A stretch of DNA of 64,000 bases. It comes from Pisolithus tinctorius (lineage: Eukaryota > Basidiomycota > Agaricomycetes > Boletales > Pisolithaceae). The position numbers were made by a program, and so were the translations under genes. Shown one piece after another: positions 33,172-44,893 of the stretch. The stretch spans positions 3,162,001 through 3,226,000 of the forward strand of contig JANFAH010000003.1 in NCBI GenBank assembly GCA_024663395.1, in the 5' to 3' direction. The notes beneath the pieces were generated by a model, which was not told where the DNA came from, ran no database searches, and saw only the letters and a list, made by a program, of their open reading frames with translations. Each line of letters begins with the position of its first letter. The first letter of the stretch is position 1.

Positions 33172-36100
33172 ATGCAACGGGAGCATGCTCGTCGTGGTTT
33201 CTCTATATAAGTTCCTTTTCTTCGCTTTCTTTCCCTTGCAGGTCAATTGACACGTATTTCCCGTATATACTAGTCATCAAAAGGTCGTCCTAGAAATCGA
33301 TTTTGCTGGTTGTCTCTGGGTGTGTCTCTCCTCAGACTTTGACGCGCGGTAACTTACCACCACGGTGACAGGGCTACACAGAACTTACTTTAGTTCCAAA
33401 TAACGCGAATCTAAAGACAATCCATCTTCACGCTAGACAATGTAGTACGTGGTTTCTTGGTCCCATACAACTCACCAGACTGACCGTTTCGCAAAACAGC
33501 AATTCATTTTGTCACAGTTGCTTCTCATCAAGCCGATTTCGTGCATGGTGATCCGCTTGCCAATGTCAACATTTCGACTCCTCAAGACTGTCATACGTAT
33601 CCGGAACTAAAGAGAAAGATCTATACGGCCCTTGCTGAGGGAGATGAAGGCGAGCTGTCTATCGCGATACCAAAAGAGGTGCCGTTGAGGCAAGTTGGCC
33701 AATCCGGTCATTCTACCGCAAGTGGTATCTTGAGCGAAAGTGAGGAGTTCCTTCTGCTTTGTTTCGTCTAACTCAACAACCCCACAGCTGCTACACCTGA
33801 GCCCCAGACACCAGGCCCCTCTTTCCAAGCCCCAACGGGACCGGAGTTTATGCCTATCGTTGTCCACATCGAATATAGTCTGAGGAATCCCATAGATGGT
33901 ATCCAATTTGTCCTTCCTACAGATGCTTACCCATATGTGAGTATCGTTCACACTCGTCATGCGGAATTCCTTATAAGTTTCAGCGCGTTCCTCACGCGTT
34001 TACTACTCCTTCCTCCCCGGATGCGGCGAGATGTTGGGTGCCATGCATTGACAATCCATGGGAGAAATGCACATGGGAGTTCGAGTTCGTGGTTCCTCGG
34101 TACTTGGAAGAACCAGATCCGGTACTGCAGAGCGATGACGGTGATTTCGGTGAGCCGCACGGTTCTATCCCCACAGTTGTCGTGTGTACGGGAGATCTTG
34201 TGGAGCAGGTGTGCTGTCGTTCCTCCCCCTCTCTTGCGGAGATTCCATGACACTTTGACCCCTAGGTCTCCCACCCAAACAACTCAAATAAAACCATCTT
34301 TCTCTTCTCGCAGACGGTTCTGACGTCGGTACAGCATGTTGCATTTGCTGCTGGCCCCTTCCACGTGTATCAAATTCCGTCTGAGACAACTATGGAAGAG
34401 CCGGCTGGTGCTGCACAACCTGCAATGCATGCATTCTGTCTACCTGGACATGAGTCTATGTTGCACACGTCGGCATCTTTCCTTCGCTTGGCGATGAATT
34501 TCTACAGCACTGACTTCGGCTCATATCCATTCGGGTCTTACAAGATTGTCGCCGTAGATGACTTGCCCACTCAACGCTTCGATGCTGCAACGTTGTCGCT
34601 TGTTACTATCGATCTCTTGCATGGGGATGACGCCATCGAACAGGTCGTAGAGACACGCCAAGCTCTCAGCCATGCCCTTGCTTGTCAGTGGATGGGCATC
34701 AATATCTTGCCAAAGACGTGGTCGGACACCTGGCTCGTCAATGGCCTAGCTTTGTATATCACAAGCCTTTTCATTCGAAAGCTCCTGGGGAACAACGAGT
34801 ACCGTTACAGGCTTAAACGAGACATGCAGCGCGTGGTAGAGTGGGACAGTGGCTCGATGCCGCCAATCTGCCAACCACAACACTTGGATCCGCCAGACTC
34901 AGCCACTTTACCGTTCGTTAATCTGAAGGCTCCGCTTGTCCTTCACATACTTGATCGACGGCTTGGAAAATCTGGGACTTCACTTGGTCTCTCGCGAGTC
35001 TTGCCCAAGATTTTCTTGTCTGCTATCAGTGGAGAGCTTCCAAACAATGCTCTATCCACGCATTCCTTTCTCAGGACCTGTAGAAAGGTGAGCGGTGCTG
35101 ATCTACGCACCTTCGCAGAACAGTGGATATATGGAAGTGGATGCCCCGCCTTTGGTTTCACAGCAACGTTCAATAGGAAGAAGATGGCAGTTGAGATTAC
35201 AATGCGCCAGGATGCTCCTGCTTATCGTGCGCACGAGCATAATGCAGTGTCCAAAACGTTGTTGAAGCCTGTGCCCTTCTTTGAGGTGCGTTTGAGGTCC
35301 TTCAAGTCCCTTGACCCTAGATTAACCAGGTTACCGAAGGGTCAAATGACTGTACGAATTCACGAAGCTGATGGAACTCCTTACGAACACGTTCTTGATA
35401 TCCGTTCTACCTTCAAGCGCTATGAGGTGCCCTTTAACACGAAATACAAGCGTATCCGCCGGAACACCAAACGGTATCTTGCTCGACAGCAAGCTGCGCA
35501 GGCGGCGGCTGAGGGCGATGCTGAGGCTGCTGAAGCAATGGGTCTCATAGATATGGGCTTCGGACTTGAGATTTGGGAGAATGAGAAAGAACGGGAGAAT
35601 TGGAAGGTTGCAGATTGGACGGAGGAGGATGAGCAAGTGATGTCTGGAGCCACATATGAATGGATTCGCATGGATGCCGATTTTGAGTGGATAGCGGCTA
35701 TCGCCTTCGAACAACCAGACTTCATGTGGGTGTCGCAATTGCAACGCGACAGGGATGTCGTTGCGCAGCTCGAGGTATGTCCCAGCCAGTGTGGCAGCAC
35801 GAAATGTACTCAATCCTCTTAGGCTGTCCACGCACTGTCGAGGCAACCTACGGCCATCGTATCCAGTACATTTACCAAGACAGTGTTGGTCACCAACTAT
35901 TACTATCGGATTCGGTGTGAAGCAGCCCTGGCATTAGTACATGTAAGTCAGAGGAATCAACTGAGGGAAATTTAGTACTGAAGTTAGCTAGTGTGCCATC
36001 CGGACGCTTAATTTCCTAGGCTTGTTTCATCTGTTTAAGCTCTTCCTACGATATTGCTACGACCCTGAGGATCCAGCTCAGGACCTCTTTGCACATACGT

Positions 36101-39100
36101 ATGTCCCCAAGCCAAACGACTTCTCTGATCTTTCGGAGTACTCTGTCCGTAAGGTTAGTTAATAATGTCTAGTGCCCATACATTGACGATCACTAACAAC
36201 ACTGTGCAGAGCCTTGTCCAGGCTATATCTAAGGTCCGCTTCGAGAATGGAAAGACGCCCTCCGTGGTTCGGCAGTTCCTTATCGACCAACTGAGGTACA
36301 ATGACAATACTGCAAACCCTGTAGGTAGTCGAGCCCTCCAGACAAGCTGCTTACTTACACGGAACCCCAGTATTCCGACACTTTCTACATCTGCACCCTT
36401 ATATCATGTGCAGCATGCGCTTTGGTATCGACTGCTCCGCCCGAACGTGGTGAACTTCTCCGAGAAGAAGTGCGATCCGAGCAGACTGCCGAGGATGTTA
36501 ACCTGTTAAAACAGGCCGTTGAAGAGGTGAATAGGTATAAGAGCATGGATAGGCTTATCCCCTCACCTCACAATGTGGTATCAATAGCAGTGTTGGAGGT
36601 AAGTAGGCATCCGAATATAAATGACGTTTTCTGACAACGCTCAGTTTTACTTGCTGATGACAACGGCCAATCTTGTTCCTCACGACCTCCGTGTGTTCTT
36701 CCCTCTCACTCGGTATGTTTGTTCTGGTGGCCGATTGACACTCCTGCTTATCGTCATCAGAGAAGGAAATTACACGCAAGTCCGGATCGCCGCATTCGAC
36801 GGGTTATTCATGTCGAAGCAGTGGTACACTCCCGCTATTATGCGATATATTTTGGCCGTCATGGCTAATGACCCCTGCCGAGTCATGAGGCGCCATGTGG
36901 CTCGATGCGTGTGCCAGAGCTTGGCCCTTCTGGTGACCATGGGCGAGATGAAAAACGCAATGAAGGATTCAGAGTCTTTACTCATCGAAGAGGATGGGTC
37001 CGTTCAAGAGAAAGCGAAAGAGAACAAGAAGAGCGATGTGGACTTGATGATCAAAGTCCTTCGTAAAGACCGAGAAATCGGCAAGAATGAGGTTTTGCGG
37101 GAGTTCTTAATGCCCATTGCACTGTGAGTGTGCCCCCCTCCTTAGTCCAAGCTGCATGTTTACCCTGCCCAGGGCTCCTAATGTTGACCATGAAGTTCGA
37201 TGGGGTATAATCAAGCTCGCTGATATCGTTCTGCGGGGTGTCGAGGAAGCTCCGCCGAAAGTGACCATTCACTTACCTCCGACACCCATTGCGGAGCAAC
37301 CACCGCCAATCAAGCTCCCTCCCAAAGTGGCAGCGCGGCCAGTCAAAACCAGCGGTCCGCCTACGCGAAGCCCACTCGTCCCCGCGCCTGCGCCTCCCAA
37401 ACTGAAGATTGCGCCTAGCGGGTCACAAGTCCGTGCTTCTTCCTCGACTGCTCCTGTCGCCCCCCCACCGCATGTTCCCCGAACTGTACCTCCACCGGCT
37501 GCGAAGATCAAGCCAAAGCTGAAAGCCCGGCAGCCAATGGCAAACGGCGTCAAAGCTCCTCAAGTTCCCAAGGCGCAATCCGGCGGAATGAGCCTAAATG
37601 ACTTACGTGCTTGTCGCAATGCACTGAAGAAACTGAGATTGCACAAAAATGCGGCAATCTTCTTACAGCCAGTGGACCCTGTCCGAGACCATGCACCAAA
37701 GTTGGTGTCATAGCTCCTTTCTCCGTGTGAAACTTAACTTTTCTTAGCTACTACGAGGTTATCAAGAATCCTATGGACTTGAGTACGATAGGCGCTAAGC
37801 TGGAAGAGGGGATGTACAAGGATCGCTTTGCGCTCGAAGCAGATTTCCGTCTCATGGTTTCGAATGCGAAACAGTACAGTCCGCACGGCACGTTTGCACA
37901 TACGGAAGCCATTAACTTCGAAATCTTCTTCGAAAAGCGTAAGTATTTTCTGGTTCGCATTGCGTTTGCCACTGAGCTGTCGTTAGTGTGGAATCGCATC
38001 AATAAGACTCTTGAAGTCGCGGGCAAGACCTCCGAGTCACGATCCGCAGTCCCGCAAACCGATACGGCCAAACAGTCTTCATCAAAGTCCACTGTGGAGG
38101 TACCAACTACAACTCCTACTGCTCCCGCACCGCAACAAAGACGAATTGTCAAGCTAAAGGTCGGCGGTACTCAGGCTAAAGCTGCCGAGAAGACTCAGGA
38201 AAAACCCAAAGCCCCTGTCGTGGCCAAAGTGCGCAAACCTATCCTACCAGACGAGGCACCACCGCCTTACGTCGACGACGGGTCCCACGATCTTCTTCAA
38301 GAGGTTATTGCAATTGAACGGGAGAGAAACGAGGAAAAACGACATCGCAAACCCAAGGAAGTCGTTCGAGATGTTTCTCCCAGCAGAGCTTCTGGAAGTG
38401 GACCTCCCGGGAAGCGCAGGAAACATAATGTGGACGGAGACGATGACATTCTGGCCCTTGCTACACCGCTTTCACGGAAGGATAAGGCCAACGCGCCATG
38501 TGTGACATCGGGGACGTCCACCCCAGCCCCAGAACTCTCCGTTACTCCAACATTGAAGATAATTCCTCCCGCAGCGAAATCCAAGAAGGAGAAGGCTCCT
38601 GAACCGGCAGAAATCTCCACACCAGCGGCAGAGGCACCTCGTACATCAAACAAGGGTAAGGAAAAGGAGATTCATAATAACCAAGTCGCTCCCTCCAAGC
38701 CACGACCGACAACTGCTGCCATACCCCTCAACGAGAAGAAATGTCGGGATATCCTGAAGGCTATTTCCAGGCTTCCTGAATACCCTATTTTTGGACAACC
38801 CGTAGACCCAGTGAGGGATGGGTGTCCTACGTACGTTTATCACTTCTCTCTACTTGTATGGTCACCGAGTTTTTGTCCTCCAGGTACTTCGACGAGATCG
38901 CTCACCCGATGGATTTTGGCACGATGGGTCAAAAGTTGACCGAAGGCAAATACGTTACCATGGAGGAGTTCGCCAAAGACGCGGAGCTGGTGTTCAGTAA
39001 CTGCCGACAATTCAATCCTCCTACCACATATCCCGTTAATTGCGCGGACGCTGTCGAAAAGGTGTTCAAGAGAGAATGGAGTAAAGCTTTCGAGAGGAAG

Positions 39101-39563
39101 CTCTCTTGGGCGGAGAAGCGAAGCCTACAAGGACTCGTGACATCCTTGGTCAAGGATGAAATGTATGCCCCCTGAAACTGTTACCTGTCCGGGTCTCTAA
39201 CTTGGTTTTCTGACTAGCTCGTTCGTGTTCCGGGAACCTGTGGATCCGGTTTTGCTGGGTATCCCGACCTACTTCCAAATCATCCCCAAGAAAGATGCGC
39301 GCGATCTGCGGACGATTCGCCAGAAGCTAGACACCGACAAGTACGACACTATAGAAGCGTTTGAGACCGACATGGACCTCATGATCCGGAATGCCATTAC
39401 GTTCAATGGGACCGAGTCAGAGGTTGGGCGGATTGCAGTCATTGTCAAGGACAGGTATAAGGATATGTTGAGCAACATCAAATGCGGGGGTGGCACGAAG
39501 AGGCGGAAAGAGGGGGATGGAAAGGGAACGCCGCAACCGTCCAAGAAGGCTAAGCTCGGTTGA
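33172..39563 (+). CDS. TAF2: TFIID subunit TAF2 with three C-terminal bromodomains
   Basis: Eighteen exons: 33172-33206, 33271-33319, 33372-33444, 33500-33739, 33788-33936, 33984-34208, 34314-35774, 35823-35942, 35992-36153, 36210-36320, 36371-36598, 36645-36712, 36761-37123, 37173-37700, 37748-37938, 37987-38830, 38884-39162 and 39218-39563. The coding length is 5472 nt, giving 1823 residues. The N-terminus SISHQKVVLEIDFAG matches yeast and human TAF2. The M1-aminopeptidase-like part has SHALACQWMGI where active enzymes have HExxH, so it is non-catalytic, as in TAF2. HEAT-like repeats run to about residue 1130. A Pro/Ala/Lys linker follows, then bromodomains at about 1236-1345, 1586-1690 and 1709-1800. 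Each has the DPVRD/EPVDP entry and an NPMDL-, HPMDF- or ARDLR-type ZA loop. The continuous phase through exons 37173-39563 shows one gene, not two. The first splice appears to be AT-AC. Confidence 0.93.
33207..33270 (+). other. Apparent AT-AC intron of TAF2
   Basis: Exon 1 (33172-33206) ends ...TTCTCTAT. The next bases are ATAAGT, and the conserved SHQKVVLEIDFAG frame resumes after ...GTATATAC at 33271. No GT...AG pair joins the ATG at 33172 to this frame in phase. With AT...AC the junction reads RGFSISHQKV, which aligns residue for residue with the yeast TAF2 start. The donor ATAAGT resembles the U2-type AT-AC class; no U12 branch-point consensus was seen. Confidence 0.6.
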
Positions 39564-39889
39564 TACATGAGTACTTGAGCACCTCCCTGCTTGGAGTCTT
39601 TGACTGCTGGACGAACACCCGATCTGCTACTCTACGAGGTCCTTATAATTGCATTATATCTATCGTCGTTTATGCTTTGGTTATGCTGTGTATCTGCTTT
39701 TGTATCGCATGCAACAATGTCATGCATTGGTTCGACGGGGAGAGTAGTCTATCGCAGAGATCGACAGTTTACTACGTGATCGGAAGTCCGCGTGTACCGA
39801 ACGCAATATAACACCTGCTGCTTCAACGACGTGCAATCACTTGCAAATTGACCCACTGTTCAAAGCTTATCCTCTCAAAAACATACACG
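39564..39889. other. Intergenic between TAF2 and MED11
   Basis: A 326 bp tandem spacer holding the TAF2 terminator and the MED11 promoter. Nothing specific is recognised. Confidence 0.4.
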
Positions 39890-40669
39890 ATGGCCCAGGA
39901 GGAGCAAAGGACTCCCGAAGATGCGATTGATCCCATATGGACATCCAGCCGTACAGCGCGTCAGATCTATGCTTTAGGAGAAGTAGAGAAAGTGGGTAGG
40001 CATGCCGCTCCCTCGCCTCGGGGCCCTTTCATCGGCATTCCCTGTGTGTAGGACATCACCCAACTGCTGTCGCTAGCAGCGTCCTCGGTGTCACTGCTCG
40101 CCCTTCCACAGACGGATGAACCAGGAGACGAATTACCTCAGGGCGAAGAACGCTCTGAGGAGTTCGTGGCCAAAGTGAGCGAGTATTTTCAACGCCTGGA
40201 TGTAAGTATACCAGTCGCTTTCGCTTCCGCTCTTTTATGACGCATTGGCGCTCCTTACCGACATTAATGTTGCCAATCGTACGCGTCCCCTTTATGACAT
40301 ACGAAGGCCATTCAAGTTGCCATTCGCTCCTCTCTCGCTCACATCCGTCAATCCCGTATAGCACCATCTGCGATCAATGCACCGCCTCCCAACTTCATCC
40401 CGCCCTCCCTCGGTGTAAGCATACCGACAACGAGCGCAGGCACTGGCACAGGCAGTTTGAATAGGGGAAGCGAAGGCGCGGCCGAGGTCAGCAGGGGCCT
40501 GCAAGAAGAGAGGGTAGACCGCGACGCATGGGTTAGTATTCTAAATGCCCTGAATAAACTCAAGGCGGCTCGCGAACAAGAACAAGAATCCGGAAATGCA
40601 GGACAGTCATCTACAACCACAAGTCGGGTTCGGGATCAAATTCGGGCAAGCATGGATACTACAAGGTGA
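39890..40669 (+). CDS. MED11: Mediator subunit 11
   Basis: Three exons: 39890-39991, 40052-40201 and 40307-40669. The coding length is 615 nt, giving 204 residues. Introns are 60 and 105 nt. The Med11 core is visible: IYALGEVEKDITQLLSLAAS, then FVAKVSEYFQRLD and IQVAIRSSLAHIRQSRIAP, which form the helices that pair with Med22 in the head module. A Pro/Ser/Gly-rich linker and a charged C-terminal helix (DRDAWVSILNALNKLKAARE) make it longer than yeast Med11. It lies 326 bp downstream of TAF2 on the same strand and converges with the tubulin cofactor A gene. Confidence 0.85.
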
Positions 40670-40877
40670 TGGGGTTGGATGTGGGAGAGGGTCGCTACAC
40701 TACGTCTCTACTGGCTACCGCTCAAACGAGGGGAATTGACTGTGCACACGTTGGAGGTAGAGGGTTTCGGTGATGTGAGCAGCAAGCGATTAGTGTCTGC
40801 CGAAATGAGGGGTCAAAACGTCGTGCATACGCTGTGATAAAGGTGGAGGATGCCACGGGAGGATGCGCTTTACTGAC

Positions 40878-42330
40878 TTACGCGTTCGCTTCCTTTAGTG
40901 CTTCCTCGGCTTTGACCAACTCTTCATCGTTCTCAAACTCCGGCTTATTCTTGACAGAAGCCTGTTCCATCACAACAACAACATATAATCGAATTGATTT
41001 GCCATGACCGTCAGAGGGCGACGGTAGAAGGGTGAAGGATTTCGAGGGTGCATGACACAAGGTGTGAATATCAGTCACAACGAAGACGGAGAAGCGAGGG
41101 GGGACGTACAACGAGCGACGTGAGTTCTTGGACAGTCTTGTCCAGCCTATCACGCGTATCATTGACCATTCTTTGTGACTCTTCTGCTATCCGTCTCTAT
41201 AGAACAAATGAAGTTCCAAAACAGAAAACACAGCTCATTAGTATCCATCGTTTCACTTGTGCGCGTCAACCACACCCAAGGGTCGAACCGTACGTTCAGT
41301 CCGCACGTTCCCCCTTGGTTGGAATCTGTGGAATTCGAACCACGATGACGAAAGATTAAATGCCACCGTCATATAGCGTATAGGAAGCAGGCTAACAAAA
41401 ATAGGATTCATCCCTTTCCGCGCGGTGGCGTATGAACACGCATGCCGTGGAGGTTAGAAGGGAGAAAAGAGAAAGGAAAAGGAAGTGACGAGAAGACTCG
41501 CTGACTCGAATGATCAGTACTAGCGTCGCAGCTGTCTCATATCAATTTCCGCTGGTCTGGTGCAGTATGCCAGTTGGCACGCAAGGGTAAAACAGGGCGT
41601 GCCGTCTAAGAGGTTGGCATTGAAACCACAGGGGCTGCCCCCGATCCGCAGCCACATGAAACACAGCAAAAGGGACCAGAACTCTCCATCCACACAGCAA
41701 AAAAAAGGGGTCCAGGGGAACATGGGAACGGGGTCCGATTTTTTTAAAGCAGTAAAGAAAAGGGAATCGCTCACAGCGTGTTTGAGTTCCCATTCATCTG
41801 CGTTCTCCTCGGCAAGTTTGCTCAGCTTTTGCCCCTGAGCATGCGCTTCGTCGCGATACAAGATGTGTTCTTTCAGAAGCCTAAACGCGTGTCCGTGTGT
41901 GTGTGGTTCCGATATTGCGGTTATGTGCCATGTATCATGCAAGTCAGTAAAGATGCCAATTCACGGAAATCGTAAACATAAAATGAGATGAAAGCTTCTG
42001 TCACGGTAGTGATGGATCATGGAGACGGCATGATAATGATATGATGATGATGAGTGATGTCAGTCAGAAGCTCTACTACGATTCATATATCCTCTGGTCC
42101 CGAAGCAGCGGGCCATCGGGTCACGGAGAGATAGGCGGAAAGCGGAGAAGAGCTGTACCTACAAGGCAAATGCAAGAACGGGGGGGAATATGAAGAAATG
42201 TGCGCAATATGTGCGGTAGGACGTTTGACGGCAAATCGTACCGTTTAGCAGCAGCAACCTTGATCTTAAGCTGGCGGCGTACGGCCGCCTTCTCATCTGG
42301 GGTGCCGTTCAGCGTCGGTGCTGGAGGCAT
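40878..42330 (-). CDS. RBL2: Tubulin-folding cofactor A (Rbl2)
   Basis: Four exons: 42242-42330, 41775-41880, 41110-41196 and 40878-40961. The coding length is 366 nt, giving 121 residues, the normal TBCA size. The ATG at 42330 gives MPPAPTLNGTPDEKAAVRRQ followed by LKIKVAAAKRLLKEHILYRDEA. Then come a helix with LSKLAEENADEWELKHARRI and a third helix, VNDTRDRLDKTVQELTSLV, so the three-helix-bundle chaperone fold is complete. It binds beta-tubulin in the cytosol during folding. Its introns are unusually long for this genome: 361 nt (41881-42241), 578 nt (41197-41774) and 148 nt (40962-41109). Confidence 0.93.
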
Positions 42331-43893
42331 CGTCGACGTTGGTCGGATGTATGGGTGAGATTGAGAAGTCGACACTCGTCCGATCTAGTCAGGTTAGTTA
42401 TCAATCTTCAATCGATAATACGTCATGTCCAACAATCGGATGCGGAAATCACACCCATTTTCCAGAGATTCGTGCGAGGTCGTTCAAATTTGATACAGTA
42501 GGTACAAAACAAGCACTACATACATCGCAGGTGCAAGGAATCGTGTACATGTCATCTGAACCAATAGACAGTTACACTACCTACGAAAGAACAGACCAGA
42601 CGCATTCAGAACAGAGCAATAAAGAAAGCGAGACCAGGTAGGACAGTAGAGTAATGACGCGGATTCGATATTCAGCGAGATCAACACAAACAGACTTGTG
42701 TGCGGCAGTAACAGATGTCGTGGGCAAAAGACGAAGAGAACGCAGCTCAACAGTGGCTTCCAGTTCCTGCAAGCAGGAACAGACCAGAACCACAGGTTCC
42801 ACCAACCCGTGCCCCCTCGTCCACAGAAGCCAAACCCAGGTACTCAAGCAGCCACCCAACAAACGTTCGACTGGCGAATCGTCGTCAAGGGAGCGAGCTC
42901 ACTGAAGACGGCCATGGTACGGGAAACAAAGGAAGGGATATACCTCACTGTCGAGTGGTCTACGATTCACCTAACCATGCCCTTGACTCGTGAATAGCAC
43001 ACAGAATACACCCACCCAATGAGTGCAATAAAGGAAAGACAGTCTGGATGTCTCCGTCGCTGAAATAATCGGAGGTGATGGAGGGTAAGAGAGCGGTGCG
43101 TGTCGTGAAGCGAGCGCAGATGAGGCACTCAGTTCGTGACGGAGACGTGAGAGCAATCGCGGGCAGTCCTCGAGATGTACATATGACACCAAGCCATAGT
43201 GGTGCGGAAGACGTCGGAGGTTGTCGGACGTGGGGATGAATGCCAGTGTATCGGCACGCACGAGGGACGTAACCACAGCGAAGTGGTCGTCGCCTATAAG
43301 TGCGTAGTGGAGGTATGCAGAACGGGAGGAGATCGACGAAGCGACAACTGAGATTTTTAAAAAAAACAAGAAGTGCACGCGGACGCATCGAAACGCGCAC
43401 GCCACTCGCGTGGGGGCGCAGGCAACGTTTCTCGTAGTTCGCGGTCTTGTGTCTGTGACGTGTCGAGTCATCCTACAACCGGCTCTGTGGGTTCCAAATC
43501 TTCATCCTCTGAATGACACCTCCGGCTCAAGCGTACGTGACCCGCCAACAGGCCGACCACAGGCCAACCTGTGACGAAGGAACACGTCATGAGCGATAGG
43601 CGCGGCCAAAGGACCGTCTCCGAACCTAAAGTTGGATGGTGGCGCGTGTCGCGGACAGCTGAGGAACACCGGGGCTGCTGCGATCGTAAAAAAAAAAAAT
43701 GCAAGGAAATTAAAAAAAAATGCGATGCAGAAAGTCCATTGTGATAAAATGCGACCCGCTTCCAGGCAGGTATTCCAGTGTACAATGCTGTCATCCGTGT
43801 GCAATAATATAGTGCATGAAGAATAAGTAAACCGACGGCGAGGAGGGCAGTCTCCAGATTTTCTTCCAGCAATGGCCAATGTCAAGCGAACAA
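42331..43893. other. Intergenic: TBCA promoter and 3' region of bHLH factor 1
   Basis: About 1.56 kb without a recognised gene. Open minus-strand frames at 42960-43471 and 43468-43885 have no domain and are interrupted by homopolymer runs (A runs near 43687-43700 and 43711-43719), so they are most likely 3' UTR and spacer of the upstream bHLH gene. Confidence 0.4.
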
Positions 43894-44893
43894 TCAGAAA
43901 TTTGACTGTGATTGTTGCGACACGGCGGCGGCGGCGGCAGCAGCAGCAGCTGCGTGTCTCTGCTCAGCTGTGCCGAGCATCAGCGCCTCGTTGACACTGA
44001 TATACTATTATTTAATAGCCGATCGTGACAGTTGACGACAAGGGTACTTACGTGCGAAGCCGCTGTACTTCGTTCTCTGCTTGCTGGAGTCTTGCCTGGA
44101 GTTGCTGGGCAGTCATCTCGAGATACTTGACATGGGTGGTAGCGCGGTCAAGGAGGGACACCTTGCTTGACTTCTGATTCGAGACCGGAAGGGCATCCTT
44201 GAGTCTGCGGTAACCGTCCCGGAGTTCATCGCGACGCCTCTGCTCCGACTCGATGCGTTGCTTGCGAATGGTCTCGCGGCGGGCATCGGTGGAACCGGAG
44301 TTGTTGGTGGCGGGCTGGAAGTCCTCGTCTTCGTCGTCAGAGTCCTCATTGCGAGATTTTCTGCGAGCAGACTTGGCTGCCGAGCGAGTGGGAGGAGCGG
44401 CGATGGGGTTGAAGCGATGAGAGCGGGGAACGGTTGCGAAGGGCACGCTGTGAACTGAGGCGGGGGAGTGAGTTCCACTGCCACGGCTGCGCCTGCCTGA
44501 GGTGAGGCTATCCGAGGACAATTCAGCAGCACTCATATTGTAGACAGCAGGGGGCGAGATGCCGCTGTTGTCCGCAGGCGTGTATGACCGGCCCGGAGAG
44601 GCGGTGGTGTAGGCAGCAGACGAGTAGGAGTACTCTCCGATGGTGTTAGCCAAGTTCAGCGAGTCAAAGTCGAGACGGGGGGAGGAGGAAGATGGACCCG
44701 GCACTGTCACGTGATGGTGAGCTAAATATAACCTGATGGTAGATCCTGATTGATGAGACTCACATGCCATGGTGGAGACGCCGTATGGGGACTGAGGATA
44801 TTGGAGGTAGGGTTCGAGGTTGAGGGAGTCGTAGGCGAAGGGGCCGTCAATGAAGTTGGGGCTGCGGGGGTGCTCGAGCAAAGTGGAGTCCAT
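43894..44893 (-). CDS. bHLH leucine-zipper transcription factor 1
   Basis: Three exons: 44764-44893, 44052-44703 and 43894-43996. The coding length is 885 nt, giving 294 residues. The ATG at 44893 is the first in frame. The N-terminus is Pro/Ser/Tyr-rich. Basic residues (RSAAKSARRKSR) and an acidic patch follow. The bHLH runs from about residue 185 (RKQRIESEQRRRDELRDGYR; LPVSNQKSSKVSLLDRA) into a zipper (YLEMTAQQLQARLQQAENEV). The C-terminus has nine alanines encoded by a trinucleotide run and ends SQQSQSNF. The basic region keeps the Glu and Arg of E-box binders, but an Arg sits where the class B His normally is. It is paralogous to the gene at 52158-53341. Its target genes cannot be read from the sequence. 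Confidence 0.88.
43923..43952 (+). repeat. Trinucleotide repeat (GGC/CAG-type) coding poly-Ala
   Basis: Consecutive GGC then CAG-type triplets read on the minus strand as GCT and GCC alanine codons of bHLH factor 1. Length variation between strains is likely. Confidence 0.85.

Noticed and set aside
34943..35846. Minus-strand ORFs of 76-171 codons
   Set aside because: They are shadows of the long TAF2 exon 34314-35774.
41304..41372. tRNA-like GGTTCGAATTCC box on the minus strand
   Set aside because: It resembles a B box but has an extra T, no matching acceptor stem 72 nt upstream and no A box; it lies inside the TBCA intron and is better described as a hairpin.
43468..43885. Hydrophobic minus-strand ORF that looks like a membrane protein
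   Set aside because: The hydrophobicity comes from T-rich homopolymer runs directly after the bHLH factor 1 stop codon; most likely 3' UTR.
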